The notes under the pieces were generated by a model. The model saw only the letters and a list, made by a program, of their open reading frames with translations. It made no database searches and was not told the DNA's origin. Below are positions 7,435 to 16,592 of a stretch of 29,434 nucleotides of DNA, piece by piece (the stretch's first letter is position 1; every line of letters starts with the position of its first letter). This DNA comes from Methylotenera_A sp031379885 (lineage in GTDB: Bacteria; Pseudomonadota; Gammaproteobacteria; Burkholderiales; Methylophilaceae), in contig JANNFN010000085.1 of NCBI GenBank assembly GCA_031379885.1, positions 1-29,434 of the forward strand, given 5' to 3'. A program made the translations under genes and the position numbers.

Positions 7435-8475
7435 ATGCAGCTGTTTGAAAAAAATAGCAGTTTTGGTATTGCGCGTAGTTTTAGGCTGCTGGCGCTTGCA
7501 TCCATTTCCCTCACTGGTTGGCTGATTGCTATTATTTTCATCGCTTTTATGGCACTCACTGGCTGCACGCATAAAAAAGAAGATAGCGCATTGGCGGCAA
7601 AAAGAGAGGTGTCTGTACGTCGTACGGATCAATTTCAAGCAGCTGCAACTAATCAGAAAAAAGCAGTGGTGGTTGGCGGCAAAATTATTATGTTGCTAGA
7701 TCTGCAAAGCAATGACCGTAGTCGCATTACACTTCCTGACTCACCTGCCCTGATAGATGTGACGAGCTGCGCCGATGGCAGCTTTGTCGCGCTCGATTTT
7801 TATCGCAAAGTATGGATTGCTGATAGCAACGCGGCAAATTGGAAGCCTCAAAACATAAGTGGCGACTGGCGTCCGCTTGCATTGACATGCGATTCACAAA
7901 ACCGTATTTGGGTAGTTGGAAGTTTTAGCACCATAGCATTCAGTGCAGATCATGGCGCGAGCTGGCAAACAACGGATTTTAAAGAAGATGCAATGTTCAA
8001 TACCGTGCAATTTGTGGATGATACGCACGGTTTTATTACAGGCGAATTTGGCACAGTTTACCGCACTACAGATGGCGGTGCGACATGGCAGGCAGAAAAT
8101 AAAATCCCTGGAGATTTTTATCCTTATTCGGCTTTTTTTACTAGTGCAACCGATGGCTATATAAGCGGCTTAACTGGAGCAATCCTCGCAACCAAAGATG
8201 CGGGAAAAACCTGGGAGAAATTAGAAAACCCGAGTGCTTTACCACAATTTGGACTGGCAAAGCAGGGCGGTGATGTTTACTCAGTGGGCATGAATGGCTC
8301 TTTACTTAAACTACAAAATCAACAATGGCAAGCGGTTAAGCATGGTGCAGAGACCGCACCCTATTTACGGGCAGTTTTGCCGCTTGGCGCAGACCGTTTA
8401 TTAATCGCTGGAGCTTCAGGCGCCTTGCATATCGTGCAATTAGCTGGTGCGGATAAAAAAGCAGGGAAGAAATAA
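7435..8475 (+). CDS. Ycf48/BNR-repeat protein, putative lipoprotein
   Basis: A 346-residue protein with a hydrophobic N-terminal segment (about residues 17-43) ending in a lipobox-like LTGC (Cys44), so probably exported and lipid-anchored, although the segment is long for a signal peptide. The rest is a beta-propeller-like domain with Asp-boxes SADHGASW, TTDGGATW and TKDAGKTW, typical of Ycf48/HCF136-like proteins. In heterotrophs these commonly travel with MMPL transporters and DUF1302/DUF1329 genes, exactly the order seen here. A periplasmic assembly or scaffolding role for the downstream transporter is inference. First gene of the divergent operon. Confidence 0.8.
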   Translation: MQLFEKNSSFGIARSFRLLALASISLTGWLIAIIFIAFMALTGCTHKKEDSALAAKREVSVRRTDQFQAAATNQKKAVVVGGKIIMLLDLQSNDRSRITLPDSPALIDVTSCADGSFVALDFYRKVWIADSNAANWKPQNISGDWRPLALTCDSQNRIWVVGSFSTIAFSADHGASWQTTDFKEDAMFNTVQFVDDTHGFITGEFGTVYRTTDGGATWQAENKIPGDFYPYSAFFTSATDGYISGLTGAILATKDAGKTWEKLENPSALPQFGLAKQGGDVYSVGMNGSLLKLQNQQWQAVKHGAETAPYLRAVLPLGADRLLIAGASGALHIVQLAGADKKAGKK

Positions 8476-8493
8476 AATGTTAAGGATTGCACT

Positions 8494-10869
8494 TTGAAAC
8501 ACATTGTTACGCATGCATTGCACCGCGGAGAGGCGTGGATTTTCGCTAATCCAAAATATGTTCTGGCTGCAGTATTTATTATTAGCGCGTTATTTGCAAC
8601 GCGCTTGCCCCATTTGCAAATGCAGACCAATTTTGACGATTTGCTTCCGCAAAAACATCCATTTATTCAATTACATAACCAAATTCGTGCAGGCTTTGGT
8701 GGTGTAAACGCAGTCACCATTGCGATAGAGGTTGAAAAAGGCACTATTTTTACCAACGAGACTTTGCAACTTATCAGCCGGGTCACGCAAGATGTGGATA
8801 ATCTGCCAAGCGTTAATCATAACTTGGTCACCAGTTTAACTCATCGTACCGCACGTAAAATCTCTTTAGATGAAAATGGTAATGTGCGCTCAAAGCCCTA
8901 TTTTGATTTGGCGGCACCCGCATTATCCGAAGCGGAGTTATTGCAATTGCAACGTGACGTGATGACAGACCCCAGGGTATATGGGCTTTCTGTTTCACCT
9001 GACCTGAAATCTGCCATGGTAAAGGCGCAGATGAATGAAGGAAGTTTGGATTACCAAAAAACTTTTGCGGCCTTGCAAAAACTGCGTAGTGATGCCCAAA
9101 CGGCAGGTGTAAAAATTCACGCCACAGGCTTGCCTGTGTTGACTGGCTGGGTTTACACCTATCTATCGCAAATATTACAAATTCTGCTATATACAACTGC
9201 GCTTATTATTCTGTTACTCGTGGTGTATTTCCGTCGGCTCTATGGTATTGCATTGCCTCTTCTGGGCATTTGCCTATCTTCGGCTTGGGGCCTAGGCTTT
9301 ATGTCATTGCTAGGCTATCACCTAGATCCACTATCGATGACAATCCCATTTTTAATTGCAGCACGCGCCACATCGCACGGTGTGCAATTGGTCGAGCGCT
9401 ATTACCATGAACTTGAAGTGACACAAAATGGCGCGCGCGCGGCGCGCAATGCTCTAGACGCATTGTTCCGCCCAGGTTCGTTAGCCATTACTGTTGATGC
9501 GCTTGGTATTTTGGTCATTGCAATAGGTGCTGCGCCAATTAATATCAAGCTTGGCTATTACGCTAGCTTTTGGGCTTTTTCGGTGATTTTTACAGTGCAC
9601 TTCATGGTGCCGCTGTTTTTGTCTGTGTTACCAGAGCCCAAACAAAAGAAAAACAGCCGCACTAGCACAACCGCCTTTTTACATCGCATTTTTAAACCGA
9701 TTTGCACAGTATTAACAGGAAAAGCCGTCCTGGCGACCGCGTTAGTCCTTGCGGTGGTGGGTATTTTTCAAATTGCTAACGTGCAGTTTGGCGAATCTGA
9801 ACCTGGCTCACCTATTTTAAATCGTGATCACGATTACAACATTTCCGCCAAGGCGATTAATGCAAGTTTTCCTGGTTCAGAAGAAATGTATGTGATGGCC
9901 AGAACCAAGGAAAGTCAGGGTATTCGCCGTCCAGAAGTGTTGCATGCAATGGAAACTTACACGGATGAAATGATGTTAGATCCAGAGTTGGGCGGCACAA
10001 AATCATTGCCTGGCTTAATTCGCCAAGTGAATCGGTTGACACACAATGGCGACCCACGCTGGGCTCAATTACCTGATACTGCAGACGAAGTGGGCGGTCT
10101 TATGTTTGCCTACTCTGCATCCAGCCCAATTCCTGGCGCGCTTAAAGAATTTGTGAATACGGATGAAAACGATGCTGCTATGGTGTTTTATTACAAAGAC
10201 CACCAAGCAGAAACGCTCAAGCGTGTGATTGGTGATGCGACTAATGCCGTTACATCTGCCACTGCAGGTATTAAAGATTTCAAAATACACTTGGCTGGCG
10301 GTGTTGTTGGGGTAAATGCGGGTATCGACGAAGAGAATTATCGCGACACCTTGAAAATAACTCCTTTGGTGATGTTAATGGCGTTTTTGTTCGTCAGAGT
10401 CTATTACAACTCAACTCACGCGGGTTGGCTCATGGTGCTACCTATGTTGTTTTCCACTATTCTCACCTATGCTTACATGGGTTTTAATCATATTGGTATT
10501 AGTGTTAATACCATTCCCGTCATCGCTGTGGGCATTGGCGTAGGTATCGATTACGCCATCTATATTATGGATAGGATTCGTGAGGAGTTTGTTGAAAAAC
10601 ACGATTTAGCTGAGGCAGTAGCGCGTGCACTAAGCACGACAGGCTTGGCAGTGGCATTTACTGCCGCAACACTAGTTTCGGGCGTCATTATGTGGGTTGT
10701 GTTATCGGATTTACGCTTTCAATCGGATGCTGCAACACTACTGACTGTGATGTTAGTTGTGAATGCGCTGGCGGCAATGGTCATTGTGCCATCGTGGGTA
10801 TTAGTGTTTAAACCGGCCTTTATTACGGGTGCACACCGAGATGAAGACGGCGTTTTGCAAACAGATTAA
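8494..10869 (+). CDS. RND-superfamily transporter, MMPL type
   Basis: A 791-residue inner-membrane protein starting at TTG 8494, supported by AGGA eight bases upstream and by the lack of a nearby ATG. It has the internally duplicated MMPL/HAE layout: one N-terminal helix (about 22-40), a periplasmic loop opening TNFDDLLPQKHPF, a five-helix bundle from about residue 215, a second helix near 410-430 and periplasmic domain (FGESEPGSPIL), and a second bundle from about 625 with GIGVGIDYAIYIMDRI. Proteins of this class move hydrophobic molecules using the proton gradient. Grouping with a barrel and a LolA/B-like protein suggests substrate or lipid transfer across the envelope; the substrate is unknown. 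Confidence 0.88.
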   Translation: MKHIVTHALHRGEAWIFANPKYVLAAVFIISALFATRLPHLQMQTNFDDLLPQKHPFIQLHNQIRAGFGGVNAVTIAIEVEKGTIFTNETLQLISRVTQDVDNLPSVNHNLVTSLTHRTARKISLDENGNVRSKPYFDLAAPALSEAELLQLQRDVMTDPRVYGLSVSPDLKSAMVKAQMNEGSLDYQKTFAALQKLRSDAQTAGVKIHATGLPVLTGWVYTYLSQILQILLYTTALIILLLVVYFRRLYGIALPLLGICLSSAWGLGFMSLLGYHLDPLSMTIPFLIAARATSHGVQLVERYYHELEVTQNGARAARNALDALFRPGSLAITVDALGILVIAIGAAPINIKLGYYASFWAFSVIFTVHFMVPLFLSVLPEPKQKKNSRTSTTAFLHRIFKPICTVLTGKAVLATALVLAVVGIFQIANVQFGESEPGSPILNRDHDYNISAKAINASFPGSEEMYVMARTKESQGIRRPEVLHAMETYTDEMMLDPELGGTKSLPGLIRQVNRLTHNGDPRWAQLPDTADEVGGLMFAYSASSPIPGALKEFVNTDENDAAMVFYYKDHQAETLKRVIGDATNAVTSATAGIKDFKIHLAGGVVGVNAGIDEENYRDTLKITPLVMLMAFLFVRVYYNSTHAGWLMVLPMLFSTILTYAYMGFNHIGISVNTIPVIAVGIGVGIDYAIYIMDRIREEFVEKHDLAEAVARALSTTGLAVAFTAATLVSGVIMWVVLSDLRFQSDAATLLTVMLVVNALAAMVIVPSWVLVFKPAFITGAHRDEDGVLQTD

Positions 10870-10897
10870 CGCTTGCAAAGCAAATCGGAAGCAAGCG
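10870..10897 (+). other. Inverted repeat after the RND gene
   Basis: CGCTTGC (10870-10876) and GCAAGCG (10891-10897) are perfect complements around a 14-base loop, one base after the transporter stop. There is no following T-run, so it is more likely an mRNA-stabilising or weak pausing hairpin than a terminator. Confidence 0.45.
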
Positions 10898-10918
10898 AAA
10901 TAGGAAGTAAGTTTCTGA

Positions 10919-10962
10919 TTAAGTATTAAAGGTAGTAGGGTTAAGTATTAAAAGTAGTACAA
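10919..10962 (+). repeat. 22-bp tandem repeat before the DUF1302 gene
   Basis: Two near-identical 22-base units begin at 10919 and 10941, each starting TTAAGTATTAAA and continuing GTAGTA. They occupy the 120-base gap before the DUF1302 gene. The TTAAGTATT core recurs as a pair 21 bases apart at 14483 and 14504 before the next operon, so a regulatory role is possible. Confidence 0.6.
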
Positions 10963-10999
10963 CCATATGGATGTAACAACTTAAAGGGGAGTGACTAAA

Positions 11000-13003
11000 A
11001 TGAAATATAGTAACCAACTCCGAGGATCGCTCAAGTCAAAATGGGCGCTTCTCGGTGCAATATTACTGGCATTGGGTGCTAGTACCGCTTGGGCAGAAGC
11101 ATTGCCAGAAGGTGGCGATGCTGCGAATGACGACGGCTCAATTACAGATGTGTATTACGAAAATGATACGCGCTTTCGAGGGGATGATGCCACGGGTAAT
11201 AACGTCGGGCTGTCCAAGTTTCGCAATACCTTGCAAGTGGAGGCTGACCGCAGGCTGGGCAGCAGTGGCTGGGAGTTTCACGGTGTTTTCCGTGGCACTT
11301 ATGATGGTGTTTATGACCTAAACAAAAGTGAGTACGGCAAAAATGCAGGCGGTGCAATTAATCTTCAATCAACAACACCTGGTGGGTTTATATCAACTCC
11401 TTACGGTGCAGGCCCTGTAACAAATACGGTTGTTACTGGATTAGGGCTTCCTGGTAATGCGTTTGTAGATAGCTACCCTAATAGTCCAAATGAGGGCTTA
11501 CGTGTTTTGGGCGACAGGTGGCATGGCCTTGATGGTGGTGTAGCTTTTGGCGTGCCGGTACGTCCATGTAATACCGATAGTCGCGGTTGTAAAGATTTTG
11601 GCGGTTATGGCGATCAGGATAAAAATGAACTTGCATCACCCGAGTTTAACGATCGATTGGACTTTATCCGCGAAGCTTATGTGAAGAAGACTTTTGACTT
11701 GGCTGATAACAAACAGCTATTTGTGAAGGTGGGTCGTCAACAAGTGGTGTGGGGCCGTACCGACTTATTCCGCGTGCTGGATGTGATTAACCCAGTGGAT
11801 TATTCAAGAAATAATATCTATGACGAACTACAAGATATTCGTATTCCGATGTTTATCGCACAGGCTGAGTATCGCATGGGCGGCAGTGACTGGTTACAAG
11901 AGCAAAATTTGCAAGTGGTTTGGAACTTCGACAAATTTCGTCCCAATAACCTTGGACAGTGCGGCACTGCTAACGTGATTCTGGATGCAGGTTGCTTGTT
12001 CCGAGGCCTCAATAACTTATGGGAAAACGGCGGCACTGTAGCTAATTTCGCCAATGTTGCACCTGGCACTTTGCTAGCAACAAACTTTGGCGCGCATCAG
12101 ATTGGCTTGGCTAATGTCGATTTGCCTGAGTGGAGTTTGGAAAATACACAGCTAGGTACAAAATTCGAGGGTGTCACTAAAGGCGGTGTGAACTTCTCTC
12201 TGAATGCCTTAACCTATCGTTCGCAACTGCCTTCATTACATGGTGGTAAGCGCAGTGTTAATGGCTTTACTGGAGTGAACCGAGAATATAATCCCTATCT
12301 CATTTCATTCGATATGGTCTATCCACGCGTCAATTTAGTCGGTGGTTCGATGGACTTTCAATGGAATGCAGCTAAATCTGCAGTACGTATGGAAGCGGCT
12401 TATACCAGCGGTGAAGAGTTTGCTAACACTAACAAAGAGAAGCTATTCTCTAGAAATCACGTGTTCCGCAGCGTGATTGGTATTGATAGGCCGACCTTTG
12501 TTCCGTTTATCAGCGAAACCCGTACGGTATTGTTTTCTGGGCAGTTGTTCTACCAACATATCTTTGATCACGAGCGCGATCAAGGCCGCCTTGGCCATAC
12601 TGGTATGGCAGACTGGGAAGATAACTTTATTGGCACCTTGCTGATTAAAGCATTCCTTAAAAACGATAGGCTTAGCCCACAAGTGATTTTTGCGCATGAC
12701 TTTAATGCAGAATCATGGGTGGCTGCACCACAAGTGGAGTGGATTGCCAGTGATAAACTTAAGTTTACGGTGGGTGCTAACGTGAAATGGGGTAATGACG
12801 AAAGCAAATACAAAGTGGATGACTGCCGTTCTTGTAACCCTTGGGCGCCTTTCACTGCACCACAGGGTGACCCAGCAACTCAGTTTCAGTCATTTTCGCG
12901 TGGCTTATCTGGTTTAGAGCCGCTTGGGCGTTTCCGCGCAGGACCAATTGGCACCGCAGTAAGAGAAGACGAAATTTATTTCAATATGAGATATAAATTC
13001 TAG
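11000..13003 (+). CDS. DUF1302 outer-membrane beta-barrel protein
   Basis: 667 residues from ATG 11000; GGGGAG with an eight-base spacer favours it over the in-frame GTG at 10991. A clear signal peptide (LKSKWALLGAILLALGASTAWA, cut before EA at about residue 31) precedes a long domain rich in aromatic and Gly residues, with alternating hydrophobic strands, ending NMRYKF with a terminal Phe as in Omp85-assembled barrels. Motifs such as FVKVGRQQVVWGRTDLFRVLD are typical of DUF1302. The protein pairs with DUF1329 in many proteobacteria near aromatic, terpenoid or steroid genes. Uptake or release of hydrophobic substrates is inferred from context only. Confidence 0.85.
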   Translation: MKYSNQLRGSLKSKWALLGAILLALGASTAWAEALPEGGDAANDDGSITDVYYENDTRFRGDDATGNNVGLSKFRNTLQVEADRRLGSSGWEFHGVFRGTYDGVYDLNKSEYGKNAGGAINLQSTTPGGFISTPYGAGPVTNTVVTGLGLPGNAFVDSYPNSPNEGLRVLGDRWHGLDGGVAFGVPVRPCNTDSRGCKDFGGYGDQDKNELASPEFNDRLDFIREAYVKKTFDLADNKQLFVKVGRQQVVWGRTDLFRVLDVINPVDYSRNNIYDELQDIRIPMFIAQAEYRMGGSDWLQEQNLQVVWNFDKFRPNNLGQCGTANVILDAGCLFRGLNNLWENGGTVANFANVAPGTLLATNFGAHQIGLANVDLPEWSLENTQLGTKFEGVTKGGVNFSLNALTYRSQLPSLHGGKRSVNGFTGVNREYNPYLISFDMVYPRVNLVGGSMDFQWNAAKSAVRMEAAYTSGEEFANTNKEKLFSRNHVFRSVIGIDRPTFVPFISETRTVLFSGQLFYQHIFDHERDQGRLGHTGMADWEDNFIGTLLIKAFLKNDRLSPQVIFAHDFNAESWVAAPQVEWIASDKLKFTVGANVKWGNDESKYKVDDCRSCNPWAPFTAPQGDPATQFQSFSRGLSGLEPLGRFRAGPIGTAVREDEIYFNMRYKF

Positions 13004-13032
13004 GAATTTAAATTTTAAAGAGGAGAAACATC

Positions 13033-14340
13033 ATGCGACAAATATTATTAGCAGTTTCTATGGCCGTCTTGGCCTCTAGTGCGGCAAGCAACGCTTACGC
13101 CGCTACAGAGGCTGACGTGGAAAAATCATTCTTTCCATATAAAGATGGCACACCCACAGCGGATGGCGTAACGCCAGGCGCGGTGATTAACAAAGACAAT
13201 GTAGATCAATTTAAGGCCGTGCTTGATGAAGGTATGTACAAGGTCATCAAAAATGGCTGGTACGAAATTAAAGTGGGCAAAACCACCTCGTTTGACCAAG
13301 ATAAGTTTTATATTGATGCTACTAAGAAGAATCTAGGTGGCACTAAGCTAGGCGCCAAAACGGGTGATATTGAAGGCTTTGTAGCTGGCCGACCTTTTCC
13401 TGAAGAACCTTCTGAGAGCGACCCTCGTGCCGGTGAAAAGCTTGCATGGAATTTCAAGTATGGTCAAAACTGGGGTGACAACGCCACCATTACACCGTTC
13501 TATTGGAAATACCGGGATTTAGAAAGTGGTAAGCTTGAAAAAACACTTAAATTTAGCTTTGGTTTTTTAAACTTTAAACACCGCGTTCAACATGCGCCAG
13601 TGCCAGAAGTGACTCCAAACCCAGCTAATCTGTTTCGTGGGATTTACGTTAAAGTGTTAGAGCCACAAGATCTTAAAAACACGCAACTGCTGATTCAACG
13701 CTACGAAGATGACCAAAAACAAGACGATGCTTATTTGTATCTTGGCTTTCAACGGCGTGTTCGCCGCTTGGCTACGGAACAAAAGACTGACTCTTTCCTA
13801 GGCTCAGATTTAATGATTGAAGATTTTGAAGGTTATAACGGCCGCGTTGCTGATATGAAATGGACCTATAAAGGCACCAAAAATATCATGTTAGCGTTTT
13901 ATAACCATAACGAAATGAAGCTATCCAGCGACTTCAAAGAAGGTGACGGCTATAAATACGTTGATTTCCATGGTCAAGGAGGCTGTTTCCCAGATGTGAC
14001 TTGGCAGCTACGTAAAGTGTACATACTCGAAGCGGTGCCAGTGGGGCCAAGCCCAATCGGCAAACGTATATTCCATATGGATGCGCAGGCCAATAGTATT
14101 AACCGCACGCTGATTTATGATCGTAAGGGTGAGTTGTGGAAATCTTGGACTATCGGTAAATCACATCCAGATAGTCACCTTGCTATTAATAAAGGTACTG
14201 GTATTTCGATTGACGATGCTTTCTCAATGGTGGATATGCAGTCTAAACACTGTACAACTGGTCAGTTCAAAGGTCAGGTAGATCCTAAAAAAGTGCCGCC
14301 TGCAATGTTCCAAGTGCAGTTCTTGCGTGGTGGTAACTAA
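13033..14340 (+). CDS. DUF1329 periplasmic protein (LolA/LolB-like fold)
   Basis: A 435-residue protein with signal peptide MRQILLAVSMAVLASSAASN followed by AYA, cut before ATEADVEKSF. The mature part has the DUF1329 landmarks GAVINKDNVDQF near the start, a central YEDDQKQDDAYLYLGFQRRVRRL, then DLMIEDFEGYNGRV. The family is predicted to adopt a lipid-binding LolB-like fold, which would suit carrying a hydrophobic ligand between the RND pump and the barrel. AGGAG lies seven bases before ATG 13033. It is the last gene of the cassette, followed by a GC-rich hairpin. Confidence 0.85.
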   Translation: MRQILLAVSMAVLASSAASNAYAATEADVEKSFFPYKDGTPTADGVTPGAVINKDNVDQFKAVLDEGMYKVIKNGWYEIKVGKTTSFDQDKFYIDATKKNLGGTKLGAKTGDIEGFVAGRPFPEEPSESDPRAGEKLAWNFKYGQNWGDNATITPFYWKYRDLESGKLEKTLKFSFGFLNFKHRVQHAPVPEVTPNPANLFRGIYVKVLEPQDLKNTQLLIQRYEDDQKQDDAYLYLGFQRRVRRLATEQKTDSFLGSDLMIEDFEGYNGRVADMKWTYKGTKNIMLAFYNHNEMKLSSDFKEGDGYKYVDFHGQGGCFPDVTWQLRKVYILEAVPVGPSPIGKRIFHMDAQANSINRTLIYDRKGELWKSWTIGKSHPDSHLAINKGTGISIDDAFSMVDMQSKHCTTGQFKGQVDPKKVPPAMFQVQFLRGGN

Positions 14341-14417
14341 ATGTTATTGTTGTGTCTCGACACGTCGCTTCTCTCCTTAGTGGCGTGCGGACGCAGCTTT
14401 AATTGAAAGTCAATTTT

Positions 14418-14440
14418 CGGCCGCATATATATTGCGGCCG
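14418..14440 (+). terminator. GC-rich hairpin ending the transport cassette operon
   Basis: CGGCCGCA (14418-14425), a seven-base TATATAT loop and TGCGGCCG (14433-14440) form a perfect 8-bp stem 78 bases after the DUF1329 stop. The T-run expected after an intrinsic terminator is poor (TAATTACTTT), so it may be a weak terminator or a processing barrier. Confidence 0.5.
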
Positions 14441-14482
14441 TAATTACTTTAAAAATTGAGTAAGCCAATTTGGTTATGCAAT

Positions 14483-14512
14483 TTAAGTATTAATTAACAA
14501 AGATTAAGTATT
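14483..14512 (+). repeat. Paired TTAAGTATT direct repeats before the meta-pathway operon
   Basis: TTAAGTATT occurs at 14483-14491 and 14504-14512, 21 bases apart, within the 235-base gap 14341-14575. The same nonamer pair, 22 bases apart, precedes the DUF1302 gene. Apart from these and the 14418-14440 hairpin, I see no convincing sigma-70 or sigma-54 promoter in the gap, although a promoter is expected there. Confidence 0.5.
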
Positions 14513-14575
14513 TTACAAAATAACTGAAGCCCATTAATATTGATGTCAATCAGCAAAATTCAAGGCAATTAGCGT

Positions 14576-15013
14576 ATGACGATGGCGCATTACACTGAAC
14601 AGTGGCAAATCACTAGCGAAGCAGCCCTTCGCGCGGTAGAGGGTGCAGTGCAACAAGCCGTTAAGTTAGGCATTAAAATTAATGTTGCGGTGTGTGATGC
14701 TAGCGGAACGCAAATGGCGTTTTTGCGCATGAATGGCGCGTATCTGCATTCTATTACCATCAGCGAAGATAAGGCTTACACGGCGGCTAGCTTTGGCATA
14801 CCTACAAGCCAATGGGCGCAGATATTAAGCAATCATTCAGATGGCGTTAGACTTGGTTTGCCAGCGCGGCCAAGATTTGTGCAGTTTGGCGGTGGCTTGC
14901 CGATTAATATTAACGGCACCATAGTTGGCGGGATCGGCGTATCTGGCGGCTCTGAACAGCAGGATGAAGAATGCGCGCGTTTTGGCTTGATCGCAGCGGA
15001 GATAGAAACTTGA
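14576..15013 (+). CDS. GlcG/HbpS (DUF336) family protein
   Basis: A 145-residue protein with the family landmarks VAVCDASGTQMAFLRMNGA, the SEDKAYTAASFG segment, and the C-terminal GGGLPININGTIVGGIGVSGG. HbpS of this fold binds haem; most relatives found in meta-cleavage operons have no proven function. It opens the lower-pathway operon, 50 bp ahead of dmpC. ATG 14576 and ATG 14582 are both possible starts and no strong ribosome site separates them. A stress-sensing or cofactor-protecting role is speculation. Confidence 0.85.
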   Translation: MTMAHYTEQWQITSEAALRAVEGAVQQAVKLGIKINVAVCDASGTQMAFLRMNGAYLHSITISEDKAYTAASFGIPTSQWAQILSNHSDGVRLGLPARPRFVQFGGGLPININGTIVGGIGVSGGSEQQDEECARFGLIAAEIET

Positions 15014-15063
15014 ACTTACAAAATGAAAAAAATGAAACGTCAAATTTTTTATTGGATAAACCT

Positions 15064-16566
15064 ATGTCAGAAGCTGTTAAAAAGTTGTCGCCAGTGAAAG
15101 ATACATTGTCTATTAAAGACATTACCAACTTTATCAATGGCGAATTTGTTGCGACGTCCAATTGGTTCGAAAAACGCTCTCCCTACGATGGCAAAGTAAT
15201 CGCACGCGTTGCAGCCGCAGGCCGGCCTGAAGTGGATGCTGCAGTAAATGCCGCACATACAGCGCTAGAAGGTCCTTGGGGCAAGCTTGCCGTGGCCGAT
15301 CGAGTGGAGATGTTGTATGCGGTTGCCAATGAAATAGATCGTCGCTTTGAAGACTTTTGCGATGCTGAAATGACCGATATTGGGCAGCCCGCGCATTTTA
15401 TTCGTCATGTAGACGTACCGCGCGGCGCAGCAAACTTCAGGGTATTTGCAGATGTAGTTAAAAACGTGCCATCCGAATTTTTTGAGATGGCAACGCCAGA
15501 TGGTCGTGGTGCGATTAATTACTCAACACGCCGCCCAGTGGGCGTTGTGGCGGTGATTTGCCCATGGAATTTACCATTTTTGTTGATGACTTGGAAGTTG
15601 GGCCCAGCCATGGCCTGTGGTAACACGGTTGTCGTAAAACCATCTGAAGAAACGCCACAAACCGCTTATTTACTTGGCGAAGTGATGAATACAGTGGGCA
15701 TGCCAAAAGGTGTGTTTAATGTTGTGAACGGTTTTGGCCCCGATGCGGCGGGTGAGTTTTTAACCACCCACCCAAAAGTAAGTGCAATTACCTTTACGGG
15801 AGAAACCCGCACTGGCGCAGCAATTATGAAGGCAGCGGCAGATGGCGCGCGGCCTGTTTCTTTGGAAATGGGAGGAAAAAATGCGGCGATAGTCTTTGCT
15901 GATTGCGATATGGATGCCGCGATTGAAGGTACGCTGCGTTCTTCTTTTGCTAACTGCGGACAAGTATGTCTTGGTACAGAGCGCGTGTATGTGGAACGAC
16001 CGATTTTTGAAGAATTTGTAAAACACCTAAAAGTGGGTGTAGAGAAAATGAAGCCTGGCTTGCCAAGCGACCCTGCGAGCGGCATGGGTCCATTGATTTC
16101 GCAAGAGCATCGAAACAAGGTGCTTTCATATTATAAAAACGCCGTAGAAGAAGGTGCAACAGTTGTGACGGGCGGTGGCATACCTGAAATGCCACAAGCA
16201 TTAGAAGGTGGTTCATGGGTGCAACCCACCATATGGACTGGCTTGCCAGACACCGCTACCGTACTGCGCGAAGAGATTTTTGGTCCATGTTGCCACATTG
16301 CGCCGTTTGATTCTGAAGAAGAAGTGATTCGTCGCACTAACGATAATCCATATGGACTGGCTTCTGCCATTTGGACAAGCAATTTGAGTCGCGGACACCG
16401 CATGGCAAATGCCATTGAAGCGGGCATTGTGTGGGTGAACTCTTGGTTCTTGCGCGATTTACGCACACCGTTTGGCGGCGCTAAGCAATCTGGCATTGGC
16501 CGCGAAGGCGGCGTGCATTCGCTTGAGTTTTATACTGAATTGAAAAATGTTTGCATTAAACTTTAA
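15064..16566 (+). CDS. dmpC: 2-hydroxymuconic semialdehyde dehydrogenase (DmpC/XylG)
   Basis: A 500-residue NAD-dependent aldehyde dehydrogenase taking ring-fission product into the oxidative (4-oxalocrotonate) branch. Catalytic Cys302 lies in GQVCLGTERVYV, general base Glu268 in LEMGGKN, and Asn169 in CPWNLPF. The motif TFTGETRTG and the C-terminal PFGGAKQSGIGREGG are also intact. ATG 15064 is chosen because it follows the upstream stop; the open frame extends further left into the GlcG gene but has no fitting N-terminus. The first ~15 residues extend beyond the usual family start. Position next to dmpEFGH supports this substrate over other aldehydes. Confidence 0.93.
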   Translation: MSEAVKKLSPVKDTLSIKDITNFINGEFVATSNWFEKRSPYDGKVIARVAAAGRPEVDAAVNAAHTALEGPWGKLAVADRVEMLYAVANEIDRRFEDFCDAEMTDIGQPAHFIRHVDVPRGAANFRVFADVVKNVPSEFFEMATPDGRGAINYSTRRPVGVVAVICPWNLPFLLMTWKLGPAMACGNTVVVKPSEETPQTAYLLGEVMNTVGMPKGVFNVVNGFGPDAAGEFLTTHPKVSAITFTGETRTGAAIMKAAADGARPVSLEMGGKNAAIVFADCDMDAAIEGTLRSSFANCGQVCLGTERVYVERPIFEEFVKHLKVGVEKMKPGLPSDPASGMGPLISQEHRNKVLSYYKNAVEEGATVVTGGGIPEMPQALEGGSWVQPTIWTGLPDTATVLREEIFGPCCHIAPFDSEEEVIRRTNDNPYGLASAIWTSNLSRGHRMANAIEAGIVWVNSWFLRDLRTPFGGAKQSGIGREGGVHSLEFYTELKNVCIKL

Positions 16567-16592
16567 AGCGAAAAAAACCCAAGTGAAAAAAT

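Noticed and set aside
7354..7638. 94-residue minus-strand open frame over the start of the Ycf48-like gene
   Set aside because: No family features, overlaps a signal-peptide coding region with clear Asp-box protein downstream.
15666..16118. 150-residue minus-strand open frame inside dmpC
   Set aside because: Antisense to conserved aldehyde dehydrogenase catalytic regions, with no ribosome site; a shadow of codon usage.
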